A program made the translations under genes and the position numbers. From the NCBI RefSeq assembly GCF_014489635.1, contig NZ_CP060828.1, forward strand, positions 2,170,001 to 2,234,000: 64,000 nucleotides of DNA. Reading direction: 5' to 3'. Positions within the stretch are counted from its first letter, which is position 1; every line of letters begins with the position of its first letter. Positions 17,149 through 27,353 of this stretch are shown here, piece by piece. This DNA is from Streptomyces roseirectus (GTDB lineage: Bacteria; Actinomycetota; Actinomycetes; Streptomycetales; Streptomycetaceae). The notes under the pieces were generated by a model, which worked only from the letters and a program-made list of their open reading frames with translations, ran no database searches and was not told the origin of the DNA.

Positions 17149-17856
17149 GTGAGTGACAGTCCGTTTCAGTCCGAAGCCGGCCCGCGTGACGAGGCCCCGC
17201 AGTTCGTCCTGCCGCTGGTGGTCCGTATCGAGCGGGACGCGCCGCCGGCCCGCACCGACGCCCTGGAGACCGCCGCCCGCGCGGTCCTGGTGATCCTCGA
17301 CGACGCGCGCTCCACGGGGGACGGTGAGTGGGCGCGGGCGATGGCGGACTGGCAGGACGCCCGGATCCGGAAGGTGGTCCGGCGGGCGCGGGGCGCGGAG
17401 TGGCGGCGTGCGGAGGCGCTGGACGGGATCACCGTGGCCGGCAAGTCGGCCGAGGTGCGGGTGTTCCCGCCGGTGCCGCTGGACGGCTGGCCCAAGGACC
17501 TCGCCCGCCTCCAGGTCTCCGGCACGGACCTCGACGACCCCGAGCCGCCGGCCGGCCCGGAGACGGACGTCCCGGTGCTGTGGCTCAACCCCGACCTCGA
17601 CATGTCCGCCGGGAAGACGATGGCGCAGACCGGGCACGCCGCCCAACTCGCCTGGTGGGAGCTGGGCGACGAGGAGCGGGCCGCCTGGCGCGACACCGGT
17701 TTCGCGCTCGCCGTCCGCACGGCCGACCCCGGCCGCTGGTCCCAACTCACGGCGAGCGGGCTGCCGTTGGTCCGTGACGCGGGCTTCACCGAGATCGCGC
17801 CGGGGAGTTGCACGGTCGTGTCGGATCATCCGGCGCTGCGCAGGCGGCTGCCGTGA
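17149..17856 (+). CDS. PTH2-like aminoacyl-tRNA hydrolase family protein
   Basis: In this 235-residue protein, residues 145-235 carry the PTH2 hallmarks: DMSAGKTMAQTGHAAQLAW, then FALAVRTAD and GFTEIAPGSCTVV. The PTH2 fold cleaves peptidyl-tRNA in archaea and eukaryotes, and actinobacterial versions carry an N-terminal extension of unknown role. The GTG at 17149 follows a TAGCCT box (17136-17141) by 7 nt, so the mRNA is probably leaderless. A classical Pth presumably exists elsewhere. Confidence 0.8.
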   Translation: MSDSPFQSEAGPRDEAPQFVLPLVVRIERDAPPARTDALETAARAVLVILDDARSTGDGEWARAMADWQDARIRKVVRRARGAEWRRAEALDGITVAGKSAEVRVFPPVPLDGWPKDLARLQVSGTDLDDPEPPAGPETDVPVLWLNPDLDMSAGKTMAQTGHAAQLAWWELGDEERAAWRDTGFALAVRTADPGRWSQLTASGLPLVRDAGFTEIAPGSCTVVSDHPALRRRLP

Positions 17857-18059
17857 TCAGAGGCCCGGCTTCCGGTCCTGGAAGATCGGGTCCGGGTTCG
17901 GGCTGCCAGTGGGCGCGCGGTCCGGTTCCACGGGTCGACTCGCCCTCACGGAAAGGCCGGGAACGGGGAGTTGTACGGTCTGTCCCATCGGATCATCCGG
18001 GCCGCGCAGGCGGTTACCGTGAGGTCCGCCACAGCCGTTCGCAGCACCGGGGAGTCGTC

Positions 18060-18851
18060 ATGTCGCTCGACCGTCCGCCGATCAACAGCGGGGTTCCGCA
18101 CTCGGCGCGGATCTGGAACTACTGGCTCGGCGGCAAGGACTGCTACCAGATCGACCGCCAAGTGGGCGACCAGATACGGTCGTTGAACCCCGAGATCGTC
18201 GACATCGCGCGCGCCCAGCGGGCGTTCCTCAAGCGGGCGGTCACGTATCTCGCGGGCGAGGTGGGGATCCGGCAGTTCCTCGACGTCGGCACCGGCCTGC
18301 CGACCCACGACAACACGCACGAGGTCGCGCAGTCCGTCGCGCCCGAGTCGCGGATCGTGTACGTCGACCACGACCCGGTCGTCCTCCAGCACGCGCACAC
18401 CCTCCTCGCCGGGACGCCCGAGGGCGCGACCGACTACATCGAGGCGGACCTGCGCGACCCCGCCGCGATCCTGCGGGCCGCGCGCGCCACCCTCGACTTC
18501 GAGCGTCCGGTCGCCCTCATGCTCCTCGGCATCGCCGCGCACATCCCCGACGACTCGGCGTACGACCTGGTGGGCGAGCTGAAGTCGGCCCTCCCGGCGG
18601 GCAGTCACCTCGTCTTCTGCGACAGCACCGAGATGTTCCACCCCGCCGAGATGCGTGCCATGGTCGAGCGCTGGAACGAGGCCGGCGACAACCCCCGCGT
18701 CAACCGCACCCCCGACCAGCTCGCCCGCTTCTTCACCGGCTTCGACCTCCTGCCCCCCGGCCTCGTCCCCGTCGCCGACTGGCACGCCCCCTCCGACGAC
18801 CCGTCCCGCCGCGACGTCGACAGCTTCGGCGGCGTCGCCCTCAAACCCTGA
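18060..18851 (+). CDS. S-adenosyl methyltransferase (Methyltransf_19/DUF574 family)
   Basis: This 263-residue protein belongs to a family greatly expanded in Streptomyces. It shows ARIWNYWLGGKDCYQIDR near the N-terminus, the SAM-binding FLDVGTGLPTHDNTHEVAQ, VYVDHDPVVLQHA, and DLRDP. GGGGAG sits 5 nt before the ATG, so the longer in-frame reading from 17808 is rejected. The acceptor substrate is unknown. Many paralogues sit beside regulatory genes; this one stands alone. Confidence 0.9.
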   Translation: MSLDRPPINSGVPHSARIWNYWLGGKDCYQIDRQVGDQIRSLNPEIVDIARAQRAFLKRAVTYLAGEVGIRQFLDVGTGLPTHDNTHEVAQSVAPESRIVYVDHDPVVLQHAHTLLAGTPEGATDYIEADLRDPAAILRAARATLDFERPVALMLLGIAAHIPDDSAYDLVGELKSALPAGSHLVFCDSTEMFHPAEMRAMVERWNEAGDNPRVNRTPDQLARFFTGFDLLPPGLVPVADWHAPSDDPSRRDVDSFGGVALKP

Positions 18852-18961
18852 CCCGGCAACCTCAAATGTTCCTCTGAACGCACCCCCCGAAGGTTCACCC
18901 CCGGGTGACGCGGGCCATACCTCCGTCACCCACACAGGGCCGAACCACCGGAGGAGGGGCC

Positions 18962-21463
18962 ATGCCGGAACGAACCCCAGGCACGAACACACTGCCGGAA
19001 CCGACAACACACCCGAACACCGCCCTCCGCCCCGGCACGCGGACGCCACCCCGGCCCACCGCCGCCCCGGCCGCGAGGCCCGCCACCGCCCCGGACACCG
19101 GGACCAGGCCGAGCCCCGAACCACCGACCTCCCCCGCCACCACTGCGCGGCCGGCCGCCGCACCCCGCACAGCCGACGCCGCCCAGGCAACGGCCCCCGA
19201 CACCAGGACCCGGCCCTGCGCCGCCCCTCGCCCCGGCACCAGCACCGCCCCGGCGACGGGGCCTCTCGGCGTCGGCACCGGCGTTTCCGCAGCGGGCGAC
19301 GCCGAGAGCCGATCCACAGCGGCGCCCCGCCTCGCCCCCGGTCCTCACTCCGCCTCAGAAACCACATCCGGCCCCCGGCCCACCGCCGCCCCGGCCGTGA
19401 GGCCCGCCACCGCCCCGGATACCGGGACCAGGCCGAGCCCCGAACCACCAGCCTCCCCCGCCACCCCTGCGCGGTCAGCCACCACACCCCGGGCAGCCGA
19501 CGCCACTCAGCCGGCGGGCCCCGCCACCGAGCCCCGGCCCGCCGCACCTCTCCCTGGCACCAGCGCCGCCCCGGCCACTGGTCCCGGCACCGGCGTTTCC
19601 GCAGAGGACGACACCGAGAACCGGTCCACAGCAACGCCCCGTCCCCACCGCGCCTCAGACCCCCGGCCCACCACCAGCCCCGCCTCCGGCCCCCGGCCAG
19701 ACGCCACGCCGCCGACCTCCCCCGCCACCACTTCACGGCCGGAGGCCACACCACGCCCTGCCACGGCGGCCCACGTTTCCGCAGGGGCAGACGTCGAGGA
19801 CCGGCCCGCTGACGCGACTCGCCCCGCCCTCGGCCGCCACCCCTCCCCGCCGCCCTGTCCTGGAGCCGACCCCCGCCCTGCCGCAGCGGCTCGCGGCGCA
19901 GCCGAACCCCGGCCCACCGCGACCGCCCGCCCCGCCGCAGGGCTCCGCGCCGAGGACCGGCCCGCGTCGGCGGCTCACCCCGCCCACGGCCGCCGCCTCA
20001 CCCCGGAAACCTCGCCCGGCACCCGGCCCGCCCCCTCCCCCTCGCCCCTCCGGCCCCCCGCGTTCCGGCTCGGGACCGGCATAGGGTGGCGGCCCGAGAT
20101 CGCGGAGGCGATCGAGGGGATGCCCGGGGTCGAGTGGGTGGAGGCTGTGGCGGAGAACCTGTGTGCTGGGCATCTGCCGGAGTCGTTGGTGCGGCTGCGG
20201 GCCCGGGGGGTGACGGTCGTGCCGCACGGTGTCTCGTTGGGGCTGGGTGGGGCGGAGCGGCCGGAGGAGGGGCGGCTGAGGGCGTTGGCGGAGCGGGTGG
20301 AGGCGTTGGGTGCGCCGTTGGTCACGGAGCACATCGCGTTCGTGCGGGCGGGCGGGGCGCTGACCGCGACGGCGGCGCTGGAGGCGGGCCACCTGCTGCC
20401 GGTGCCGAGGACGAGGGACGCGCTGGACGTCCTGTGCGAGAACGTCCGCATCGCCCAGGACGCCCTGCCCGTCCCCCTGGCCGTCGAGAACATCGCCGCG
20501 CTACTGGCCTGGCCCGGCGAGGAGATGACCGAGGGCCAGTTCCTGTACGACCTGGTCGACCGCACCGGCGTCCGGCTCCTCATCGACGTCGCCAACCTGC
20601 ACACCAACCACGTGAACCGGGGCGAGGACCCGGCCCGCGCGCTCGCCGAACTCCCCGTGGAGGCCATCGCGTACGTCCATGTCGCGGGCGGTCACGAGAG
20701 GGACGGCGTGTGGCACGACACCCACGCGCACCCCGTCCCCGCCGCCGTCCTCGACCTCCTCACCGCGCTCACCTCCCGCACCGCCCCGCCCGGCGTCCTC
20801 CTGGAACGCGACGACAACTTCCCCGATCCGGCGGAACTGCGCGGGGAGTTGGCCGCGATCAGGGACGCGGTGTCGCGGGGCTCCCTGGCGAGGACCCGCA
20901 CGGAGACACTGGCGGCGGTGAGGCCGACGCCCGCGCGGAACACGACGACGACCGCCTCCCCCTCACCGACGCCTGCCGACTCCCCCTCTCCGACGGCCAC
21001 TCCGGACCCCGTCCAGGAACCGCACCCCGCCCCCGACACCTCCACCCGCCGGCGCCTCGCCCTCGTCCAGACCGCCCTCCTCTCCGCCCTGACCGCCGGC
21101 ACCCCCGCCCCCGAGGGCTTCGACCGTGCCCGACTCGCCGTCCAGGCAAGGGCGTTGGCGGCGAAACGGGCCGGCGTGGTCGCGAAGGTCGCCCCCGAAC
21201 TCCCGGAGATCCTGGGCGAGAAGTACCGTCCGGCGTTCCTGGCGTACGCCACGGCCCGCCCCCTGCGCGGCGGTTACCGCCAGGACGCTCTGGACTTCGC
21301 CGAACGCCTGCTGGAGGAGGGCGAGTTCGGCACACCCCTCGCCCACTTCACGACGCCCCGCACCCGACGTCTCGTCCGCCGCTGGTGGCTGGACAGGTCG
21401 GGCCCGGCGCCGAGGACCCCGTCACGGCTGGCGCGCACGGTCCGTGCCCTGACCGGCCGTTGA
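18962..21463 (+). CDS. DUF692 multinuclear-iron protein with long Pro/Ala/Thr-rich N-terminus and C-terminal partner-like domain
   Basis: This 833-residue protein has an ATG at 18962 with an excellent GGAGGAGG site, so the extension appears to be translated. Residues 1-365 are low-complexity Pro/Thr/Ala/Arg with an internal 108-residue repeat. Residues 368-640 form the DUF692/MbnB-type TIM barrel. Candidate metal ligands are [49 protein letters not shown] and LLERDDNF. Residues about 697-800 ([13 protein letters not shown] ... [12 protein letters not shown]) look like the short alpha-helical partner normally encoded beside DUF692 genes. DUF692 enzymes modify cysteine residues of ribosomal peptides. 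Here the likely context is the DUF4142 and TIGR04222 genes immediately downstream. Confidence 0.8.
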   Translation: MPERTPGTNTLPEPTTHPNTALRPGTRTPPRPTAAPAARPATAPDTGTRPSPEPPTSPATTARPAAAPRTADAAQATAPDTRTRPCAAPRPGTSTAPATGPLGVGTGVSAAGDAESRSTAAPRLAPGPHSASETTSGPRPTAAPAVRPATAPDTGTRPSPEPPASPATPARSATTPRAADATQPAGPATEPRPAAPLPGTSAAPATGPGTGVSAEDDTENRSTATPRPHRASDPRPTTSPASGPRPDATPPTSPATTSRPEATPRPATAAHVSAGADVEDRPADATRPALGRHPSPPPCPGADPRPAAAARGAAEPRPTATARPAAGLRAEDRPASAAHPAHGRRLTPETSPGTRPAPSPSPLRPPAFRLGTGIGWRPEIAEAIEGMPGVEWVEAVAENLCAGHLPESLVRLRARGVTVVPHGVSLGLGGAERPEEGRLRALAERVEALGAPLVTEHIAFVRAGGALTATAALEAGHLLPVPRTRDALDVLCENVRIAQDALPVPLAVENIAALLAWPGEEMTEGQFLYDLVDRTGVRLLIDVANLHTNHVNRGEDPARALAELPVEAIAYVHVAGGHERDGVWHDTHAHPVPAAVLDLLTALTSRTAPPGVLLERDDNFPDPAELRGELAAIRDAVSRGSLARTRTETLAAVRPTPARNTTTTASPSPTPADSPSPTATPDPVQEPHPAPDTSTRRRLALVQTALLSALTAGTPAPEGFDRARLAVQARALAAKRAGVVAKVAPELPEILGEKYRPAFLAYATARPLRGGYRQDALDFAERLLEEGEFGTPLAHFTTPRTRRLVRRWWLDRSGPAPRTPSRLARTVRALTGR
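19053..19476 (+). repeat. In-frame 324-bp direct repeat within the DUF692 N-terminal extension
   Basis: Sequence starting at 19053 (encoding [20 protein letters not shown]) recurs at 19377 with few differences, a 324-bp (108-codon) shift that preserves frame. A weaker third version follows near 19680. The in-frame period argues for expansion of a translated low-complexity segment. Confidence 0.7.
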
Positions 21464-21580
21464 GACCCCCACCCGCCATTCACCCCCGCACATCCGTTCA
21501 CACAATCCCCCGGTAAACTGCGGATCCCGCACCCGGCACACACGATCCACCGAAGTGCGGTGCCACACCCGGGAGGCACC

Positions 21581-22267
21581 ATGCGAGCGCGTCACGAAGA
21601 GAGCTGGGCGGGCAACCTCCTCAGCGGAACCGGCGTCATCATCGTCGGCCTCATCCTGACCCTGCTGGCGCTGGCGTTCCCGATCTGGTCGTACGCGGAC
21701 CGCGCGGACACCGGCACGCCCGGCCCGAGCCTGCTGAACGCCCGTACGGAGACGACCCGGTTCGGCCCGCTGTCCGCGCTGGACCGGGATTTCATCGAGA
21801 AGGTGCGCCTCGCGGGCCTGTGGGAGATCCCGGCGGGCCGACAGGCCCAGCAGAAGGGCACGACGACGGCTGTGCGGACGGCGGGCCGGCACCTGGTCGA
21901 CGGCCACACGTTCCTGGACGAGCGCGTCCGCAACGTCGCCGCCCTCCTGGACGTCCCCCTGCCGGACCGCCCGACGGACCAACAGCAGGGCTGGCTGCGG
22001 GAGTTGGACGAGGCCCAAGGCACCGGCTACGACTGGAAGTTCGCGAACCTCCTGCGCCTGGCGCACGGCCGGATCTTCCCGGCCGTCGCCCAGGTCCGCG
22101 CGAGCACCCGCAACTCTTTGGTCCGTGCCCTCGCGGACGACGCCAACGCGGCGGTCCTGGACCACATCCAGGTCCTGGAGGCGACGGGGTACGTCGACTT
22201 CGACGCCCTGGCGCGGGGCCTGGCGACGGACTCACCCCCGCCCCTCACGGTCCCGGTCACCCCGTGA
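21581..22267 (+). CDS. DUF4142 family protein with N-terminal membrane anchor
   Basis: This 228-residue protein has a GGGAGG site 4 nt before the ATG. Residues about 12-38 are one transmembrane segment, followed by a mostly helical extracytoplasmic domain. The features LSALDRDFIEKVRLAGLWEIPAGRQAQQKG, AVRTAGRHLVDGH and VAALLDVPLPD match DUF4142, a four-helix ferritin-like bundle. It lies between the DUF692 and TIGR04222 genes on the same strand, so a joint role is plausible. The function is unknown. Confidence 0.82.
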   Translation: MRARHEESWAGNLLSGTGVIIVGLILTLLALAFPIWSYADRADTGTPGPSLLNARTETTRFGPLSALDRDFIEKVRLAGLWEIPAGRQAQQKGTTTAVRTAGRHLVDGHTFLDERVRNVAALLDVPLPDRPTDQQQGWLRELDEAQGTGYDWKFANLLRLAHGRIFPAVAQVRASTRNSLVRALADDANAAVLDHIQVLEATGYVDFDALARGLATDSPPPLTVPVTP

Positions 22268-22378
22268 CCCTCCGCTTCCCCAACTCCCCGTAAGCGGAAC
22301 GTCACATACCCACAACACTCCGCCCGGATCGTGAACAAAGCATGGTGGTACCACGGGCAACTGGCATAGAAACACGGC

Positions 22379-23152
22379 ATGTTCTGGGTGCTTCTGCTGG
22401 TCCTGGCGTGGTCCGTCGCGGTCACGGCGTGCGCACGCCTGTGCCTGGCCGCCGTACGCTCGGCGACCACCGGGACGAACGCGGCGCGCGCCGCCGGACA
22501 CACGCCCCCGGCGCACGGCCTGACGCTGTACGAGGCGGCGTTCCTCTCCGGCGGCCCCGCCCGGGTCGCCGACCTCACCCTGGTGTCGATGGCGAGCGAC
22601 CACCGTCTGCTCCTCGCGCACACCGGCTGGGCCACCGTCGTCGACCCGCGCGCCCGGGACGAGATGGAGCGCTCGGTGCTGGGCGCGATCGGCCCCGAGG
22701 GCCAGTCCCCGATCCCCCCGGTCCGCGCCCGCACGGCGACCGGCGAGGCGGTCAGGGGCCTGGCGGACCGCCTGGTGAACGCGGGCCTGGCGATGCCGGA
22801 CGGGGCGCGGACGACGGTGGCGGCGGGCCTGCGCGAGGTCCGCGCCGCCGCGACGGCCGTCCTCGTCCTGGGCGCCGTCGCCCTCCTGGTCCCGGCGCCG
22901 AACGTGCCGCACACGCTGGTCGCCCTCTGGTTCGCGCTCCCCCTGGCCCTGACGCTGAGCTGCCTCGCGATCGCCCGCGCGGAGATCCCCCCGTACGCCC
23001 GCTGGGCCTCCCCGGCGGGCCTGCGCCTCCTGGACTCCCTGTCCCACGACCGCACCTACCTCACCTCGGTCGCCGTCCACGGCGTTCGCGCCCTGAACGA
23101 GCCCAACCTGAGGGCGGCGTTCGAACGCACCCCGTACCCCTGGCACGAGTGA
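22379..23152 (+). CDS. TIGR04222-family membrane protein
   Basis: This 257-residue protein has an N-terminal helix (MFWVLLLVLAWSVAVTACARL), a soluble domain with LTLYEAAFLSGGPARVADLTLVSM and HTGWATVV, then two transmembrane segments around residues 160-205. The LYEAAFLSGGP...V motif is typical of TIGR04222 proteins. Many homologues end in a Cys/Gly-rich low-complexity tail, but this one stops at PYPWHE with no such tail. The role is unknown; its position next to DUF692 suggests a shared pathway. Confidence 0.78.
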   Translation: MFWVLLLVLAWSVAVTACARLCLAAVRSATTGTNAARAAGHTPPAHGLTLYEAAFLSGGPARVADLTLVSMASDHRLLLAHTGWATVVDPRARDEMERSVLGAIGPEGQSPIPPVRARTATGEAVRGLADRLVNAGLAMPDGARTTVAAGLREVRAAATAVLVLGAVALLVPAPNVPHTLVALWFALPLALTLSCLAIARAEIPPYARWASPAGLRLLDSLSHDRTYLTSVAVHGVRALNEPNLRAAFERTPYPWHE

Positions 23153-23335
23153 CCCCGTAGTACCGGCGGTCTAGTACTCAAGTGACAGCGGCTCAGTACC
23201 CACAGCGGCTTAGTACCCGGGGTGCCAGGGGGGCGCATCGGCGTATTGCCCCGACACCCGCCCCAGGTGCTTGCCTTCCCCCACACCCGAACCCAAACAT
23301 CCCTTTTGTCGCCGCCGTGCACCGAAGGGACCCCG

Positions 23336-24961
23336 ATGAGAGCCGCCGCACTCCACTCGGCCGCAGGAGCCCTGCTGCTGACCGCCCTCGTCGCCGCCCC
23401 CGCAGCCGGCACACCCCCTACCCCTCCAGAGGGACGCGCCCGTACCTCCCCGGAGGGGCGCGGCACGGCCGTGGCCGCCGCCCGCGCCGCCGCGAAGGGC
23501 ATCGAGTTCGGGGCCTGCCCGGACGCGGAAGACCTCCCCGGGGCCATGAAGTGCGGGACGGTCCAGGTGCCCCTGGACTACGCCCGCCCGGACGGCACCC
23601 TGATCCCCCTGACGGTCAGCAGGGTCGAGGCCACCCACCGCGACCCCGGCAACAGCAAGCGCCGCGTCCCCCGCCAGGGTTCCCTGGTCTACAACCCGGG
23701 CGGCCCCGGCGGCTCGGGCCTGTACTTCCCGCTGATCGGCCTGGTCCCGGAGTGGAAGCGGATCGCCGCCGCGTACGACCTGGTCGGCTACGACCCGCGC
23801 GGGGTGGGCCGTTCGGCGCCCCTGTCCTGCCAGGACCCCAAACACTTCGTGAAGGCCCCGTCGAACTCCCCCTCCCACCCCTCGGAGTCGTACAAGCGCG
23901 AACGGATCGCCCAGGCCCGCGCCTACGCGCGCGGGTGCGCCGAACGCTCCGGCAGCGCCCTGCGCCACTACCACTCCCTGAACAACGCCCGCGACCTGCA
24001 CGTGCTGCGCGCGGCCCTGGGCGAGGAGAAGCTGACGTTCATGGGTGCCTCGTACGGCACCTACTACGGCGCCCTGTACGCGTCCCTGTTCCCCGGCCAC
24101 GTGCGCCGCATGGTCTTCGACTCGGCCGTCGACCCCGATCCGGCGCACGTCTGGTACCGCAACAACCTCGCCCAGTCCCTGGCGTTCGAGAGCCGCTGGA
24201 CGGACGTCCGCGAGTGGATCGCCCAGCACGACGACGTGTACGGCCTCGGCGCCACCCCGCAGGCCGTCCTGCGCAGCTACGAGCGCGCGCGGGCCCAGCT
24301 CGCGGCCGAACCGGCGGGCGGGGTCGTCGGCCCCTCCCAGTTGCAGCGGGCGTTCCTCCAGGCCGCGTACTACGACGACTACTGGCCGCATCGCGCGCGT
24401 GCGCTGTCGGAGTACCTGAAGGGCCGGCCGCAGCAGCTGATCGGACAGGCGGGCCCGGTGCGGGAGTTCGCGGCTGAGGCGGAGAACTCGCACGCCGTCT
24501 ACACGGCCGTCGAGTGCAACGACGCGCCCTGGCCGACGAGTTGGCGGACCTGGGACCGGGACAACACGCGGATCGCGCGCGTGGCGCCGTTCGAGACGTG
24601 GGACAACGCGTGGACGAACCTGCCGTGCGCGTTCTGGCCGGCGCCGCGCCGGCGCCCCCTGGACGTGCGCACCGCGCCCGGCGAGCTGCCGCCGACGCTG
24701 ATCCTGGCGGCCGAGCGGGACGCCGCGACGCCCTACGAGGGCGCGCTGGAGCTGCGCCGCAGGCTCGCCGGGTCGGTCCTGGTGACCGAGCGGGACGCGG
24801 GCAGCCACGGCATCGGCGGGGCGTCGAACGCGTGCGTCAACCGCCACCTGGAGGCGTACCTGCTCCAGGGCCGGCTGCCGGGCCGCCACACGGCGTGCGC
24901 CCCGCACCCGCAGCCGAGGCCGACGGACCGCGTACGGGAGGCGGCCCGCCGGCTGCGCTGA
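23336..24961 (+). CDS. Secreted alpha/beta-hydrolase, tripeptidyl aminopeptidase type (S33)
   Basis: This 541-residue protein has a signal peptide (residues 1-24), AAGGGA 5 nt before the ATG, and an alpha/beta-hydrolase body of the SlpD/SlpE tripeptidyl aminopeptidase family. It shows the oxyanion segment NPGGPGGSG, the nucleophile elbow GASYGTYYG with Ser239, an acid in LAAERDAATPYEGA, and catalytic His in DAGSHGI. C-terminal cysteines flank AFWPAP. The family removes tripeptides from protein N-termini outside the cell. It is convergent with hemQ, with a 12-bp gap. Confidence 0.92.
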   Translation: MRAAALHSAAGALLLTALVAAPAAGTPPTPPEGRARTSPEGRGTAVAAARAAAKGIEFGACPDAEDLPGAMKCGTVQVPLDYARPDGTLIPLTVSRVEATHRDPGNSKRRVPRQGSLVYNPGGPGGSGLYFPLIGLVPEWKRIAAAYDLVGYDPRGVGRSAPLSCQDPKHFVKAPSNSPSHPSESYKRERIAQARAYARGCAERSGSALRHYHSLNNARDLHVLRAALGEEKLTFMGASYGTYYGALYASLFPGHVRRMVFDSAVDPDPAHVWYRNNLAQSLAFESRWTDVREWIAQHDDVYGLGATPQAVLRSYERARAQLAAEPAGGVVGPSQLQRAFLQAAYYDDYWPHRARALSEYLKGRPQQLIGQAGPVREFAAEAENSHAVYTAVECNDAPWPTSWRTWDRDNTRIARVAPFETWDNAWTNLPCAFWPAPRRRPLDVRTAPGELPPTLILAAERDAATPYEGALELRRRLAGSVLVTERDAGSHGIGGASNACVNRHLEAYLLQGRLPGRHTACAPHPQPRPTDRVREAARRLR

Positions 24962-24973
24962 GCCCCGCGCGGG

Positions 24974-25705
24974 TTACGCGAGGCCCGCGACCAGTTCGCC
25001 GATCTCCTTGCGGCGGCCCGTGTAGAACGGGACCTCCTCGCGCACGTGCCTGCGCGCCTCGGAGCCGCGCAGGTGACGCATGAGGTCGACGATGCGGTAC
25101 AGCTCGTCGGCCTCGAAGGCGAGGATCCACTCGTAGTCGCCGAGGGAGAACGAGGCGACGGTGTTGGCGCGCACGTCCGGGAACCCGCGGGCCATCTTGC
25201 CGTGGTCGGCGAGCATGCGGCGGCGGTCCTCGTCGGGCAGCAGGTACCACTCGTAGGAGCGCACGAAGGGGTACACGCTGACGTAGTCGCGGGGCGTCTC
25301 GTCGGCCAGGAACGCGGGGATGTGCGAGCGGTTGAACTCGGCGGGGCGGTGCAGCGCCATGTTCGACCACACCGGCGTGAGGGCGCGGCCCAGCTTGGTG
25401 CGGCGGAAGAGGTTGTACGCCTCCTGGAGCTGGTCGCTGGTCTCCGCGTGCCACCAGATCATGAGGTCGGCGTCCGCGCGCAGCCCGGACACGTCGTAGG
25501 TGCCGCGCACGGTGACGTCCTTGGCGGCGAGCTGGTCGAACAGCTCCTGGACCTCGTCGGCGTAGCCCGCGCGGTCCTCGGGGAGGACGTCCTTCAGCTT
25601 GAAGACGGACCAGAGGGTGTAGCGGATGACCTCGTTGAGGTCCTTGGCCAGCTTGCCCTTGTTGGGGATCCTGCCGGGTTCGGTGGTGGGGGCGTTCTCG
25701 CTCAT
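24974..25705 (-). CDS. hemQ: Coproheme decarboxylase HemQ
   Basis: This 243-residue chlorite-dismutase-fold protein oxidatively decarboxylates coproheme III to heme b, the last step of the coproporphyrin-dependent pathway in Gram-positives. Family-conserved segments are present: [61 protein letters not shown], and [24 protein letters not shown]. The ATG at 25705 (MSENAPTTE) fits homologues. An ATG at 25714 overlaps the hemY stop and would add three residues, so translation is probably coupled to hemY. Confidence 0.95.
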   Translation of the reverse strand: MSENAPTTEPGRIPNKGKLAKDLNEVIRYTLWSVFKLKDVLPEDRAGYADEVQELFDQLAAKDVTVRGTYDVSGLRADADLMIWWHAETSDQLQEAYNLFRRTKLGRALTPVWSNMALHRPAEFNRSHIPAFLADETPRDYVSVYPFVRSYEWYLLPDEDRRRMLADHGKMARGFPDVRANTVASFSLGDYEWILAFEADELYRIVDLMRHLRGSEARRHVREEVPFYTGRRKEIGELVAGLA

Positions 25706-25710
25706 GCCTG

Positions 25711-27180
25711 TCATTCTCCCGCCCCGCCGTGGAGGCTCTGCACCGGGTTGGCGGCCAGCTCGCGCACGGCGCTGAGATCGCCGCCGATCTGGTCGACGGC
25801 CGCGTTGGCGCTCGCGATGCACGCGGGGATGCCGACGCCGTCGTACTGGGCGCCGCAGACCGCGAGGCCGGGGAGCTTGGCGACGTGTTCGCGGATGCGG
25901 GCCACGCGCGCGTGGTGGCCGACGGGGTACTGGGGCAGGCCGTCGGTCCAGCGGACGACGCGGGTCTCCAGGGGCGTCGCGTCGAGCCCGGTGGCCTCGC
26001 GCAGGTCGCGGCGGGAGATGTCGACGAGGGCGGTGTCGTCGCGCTGGAGGATCTCGGTCTCGCCGTGGCGGCCGAGCGAGGTGCGCAGGACCAGGACGCC
26101 GGGGTCCTGGTCGGCGACCCAGGCCCATTTGCGCGAGGAGAACGTGGACGCCTTGATGGAGTGCCCGTCGACCGGCGGGACGAGGAACCCGCTGCCGTCG
26201 GGGAGGAGGTCGGCGTCCGCGCGTCGGTAGGCGAGGGTGACCAGGGCCATGGACGCGTACTCGATCGCCCGCAGTTCGGCGGCGGCCCCCGGCGCCTCGA
26301 CGGCGAGCAGCCCGGCGGCGACGGGCGCGGGGACGGCGACGACGACGGCGTCCGCGCGCAGCTCCCGCTCCTCGCCCGGTTGCCCGGCGACGATCCGCCA
26401 GCCGTCCGCGTCCCGGCGCAGTTCCCGCGCGGGCGTGCCGGTCAGGATCTCGCCGCCGCGCGCGCGGACGGTGTCGGCGACCGCGAGGGGCAGGGTGCCG
26501 ATGCCGCCCTCGATGCCGGTGAAAACGGGCCCGGTCTGCTGGTTGGCCGCCATCCTGGCCTGGAGTTCGCGGACGCCCTCGGTGAGCGAGGTGTGGGCCT
26601 GGGCGATCTGGAACAGCGGGGGGACGGCCGCCCGCATGGAGATGCGGTACGCGTCGCCCGCGTAGACGCCGCCGAGCATGGGTTCGACGAGGCGGTCGAC
26701 GACCTCGCGGCCGAGGCGCGCGGCGACGTACTCGCCCACGGCGACGTCGTCGCCGACCTCGGTGCGCGGCAGGTCGGCGTCGCGGCCGATGCGGGCCAGG
26801 CCCTCCTCGGAGAGGACACCGGCCAGGGCCTCGGCGGCACCGGGGACGCCCATCACGTGCCCCTTGGGCATGGGGCGCAGGGCGCCCCGGGTCCAGATCG
26901 AGGCGGTGGCCGTGGCGGGCGGCTGGAGGCGGTCGGTGAGGCCCGCCTCGCGCGCGAGGGCGACGCCTTCGGGGCGGCGGGCGAGCATGGACTCGGCGCC
27001 GAAGTCGGTGCGCACGCCCGCGATCTCGCCCGGCAGCAGCTTGCCGCCGACTCTGTCCGCCGCGTCGAGCACGGTGACCCGCGCCCCGCGCTCCAGGAGG
27101 CGGTGGGCCGCGGCGAGTCCCGCGATCCCGGCCCCGATGACGACGACCTGCCCTGTACCGCCCGTAGGTGCTGCGCTCAT
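25711..27180 (-). CDS. hemY: Coproporphyrinogen III oxidase (HemY/HemG type)
   Basis: This 489-residue FAD-dependent oxidase has the dinucleotide motif [35 protein letters not shown] at residues 12-46. Actinobacterial HemY oxidises coproporphyrinogen III to coproporphyrin III before iron insertion, rather than acting on protoporphyrinogen. The C-terminal FAD-closing segment ([21 protein letters not shown]) is intact. The stop overlaps the hemQ start region, so the two genes form one unit with the heme pathway order reversed. hemE follows at 31.9 kb. Confidence 0.94.
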   Translation of the reverse strand: MSAAPTGGTGQVVVIGAGIAGLAAAHRLLERGARVTVLDAADRVGGKLLPGEIAGVRTDFGAESMLARRPEGVALAREAGLTDRLQPPATATASIWTRGALRPMPKGHVMGVPGAAEALAGVLSEEGLARIGRDADLPRTEVGDDVAVGEYVAARLGREVVDRLVEPMLGGVYAGDAYRISMRAAVPPLFQIAQAHTSLTEGVRELQARMAANQQTGPVFTGIEGGIGTLPLAVADTVRARGGEILTGTPARELRRDADGWRIVAGQPGEERELRADAVVVAVPAPVAAGLLAVEAPGAAAELRAIEYASMALVTLAYRRADADLLPDGSGFLVPPVDGHSIKASTFSSRKWAWVADQDPGVLVLRTSLGRHGETEILQRDDTALVDISRRDLREATGLDATPLETRVVRWTDGLPQYPVGHHARVARIREHVAKLPGLAVCGAQYDGVGIPACIASANAAVDQIGGDLSAVRELAANPVQSLHGGAGE

Positions 27181-27353
27181 GGATCCAGCCTCTCAGACCC
27201 CACTGACAACGCCGCGAGCGCGGTGTGTCCGGGGTGAATCCCGAACGTGACCTCTTCGGGACCCGGTCGCGCCAACGTTCGCGGGGGTCCGCGCGTCCAA
27301 GGAACGTCAGTCGACGCGACGCGTCTTCACACCGTTCAGGGGGACATCTCCAC

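Noticed and set aside
18905..18961. Earlier GTG start for the DUF692 gene
   Set aside because: No ribosome site; the ATG at 18962 has an almost ideal GGAGGAGG.
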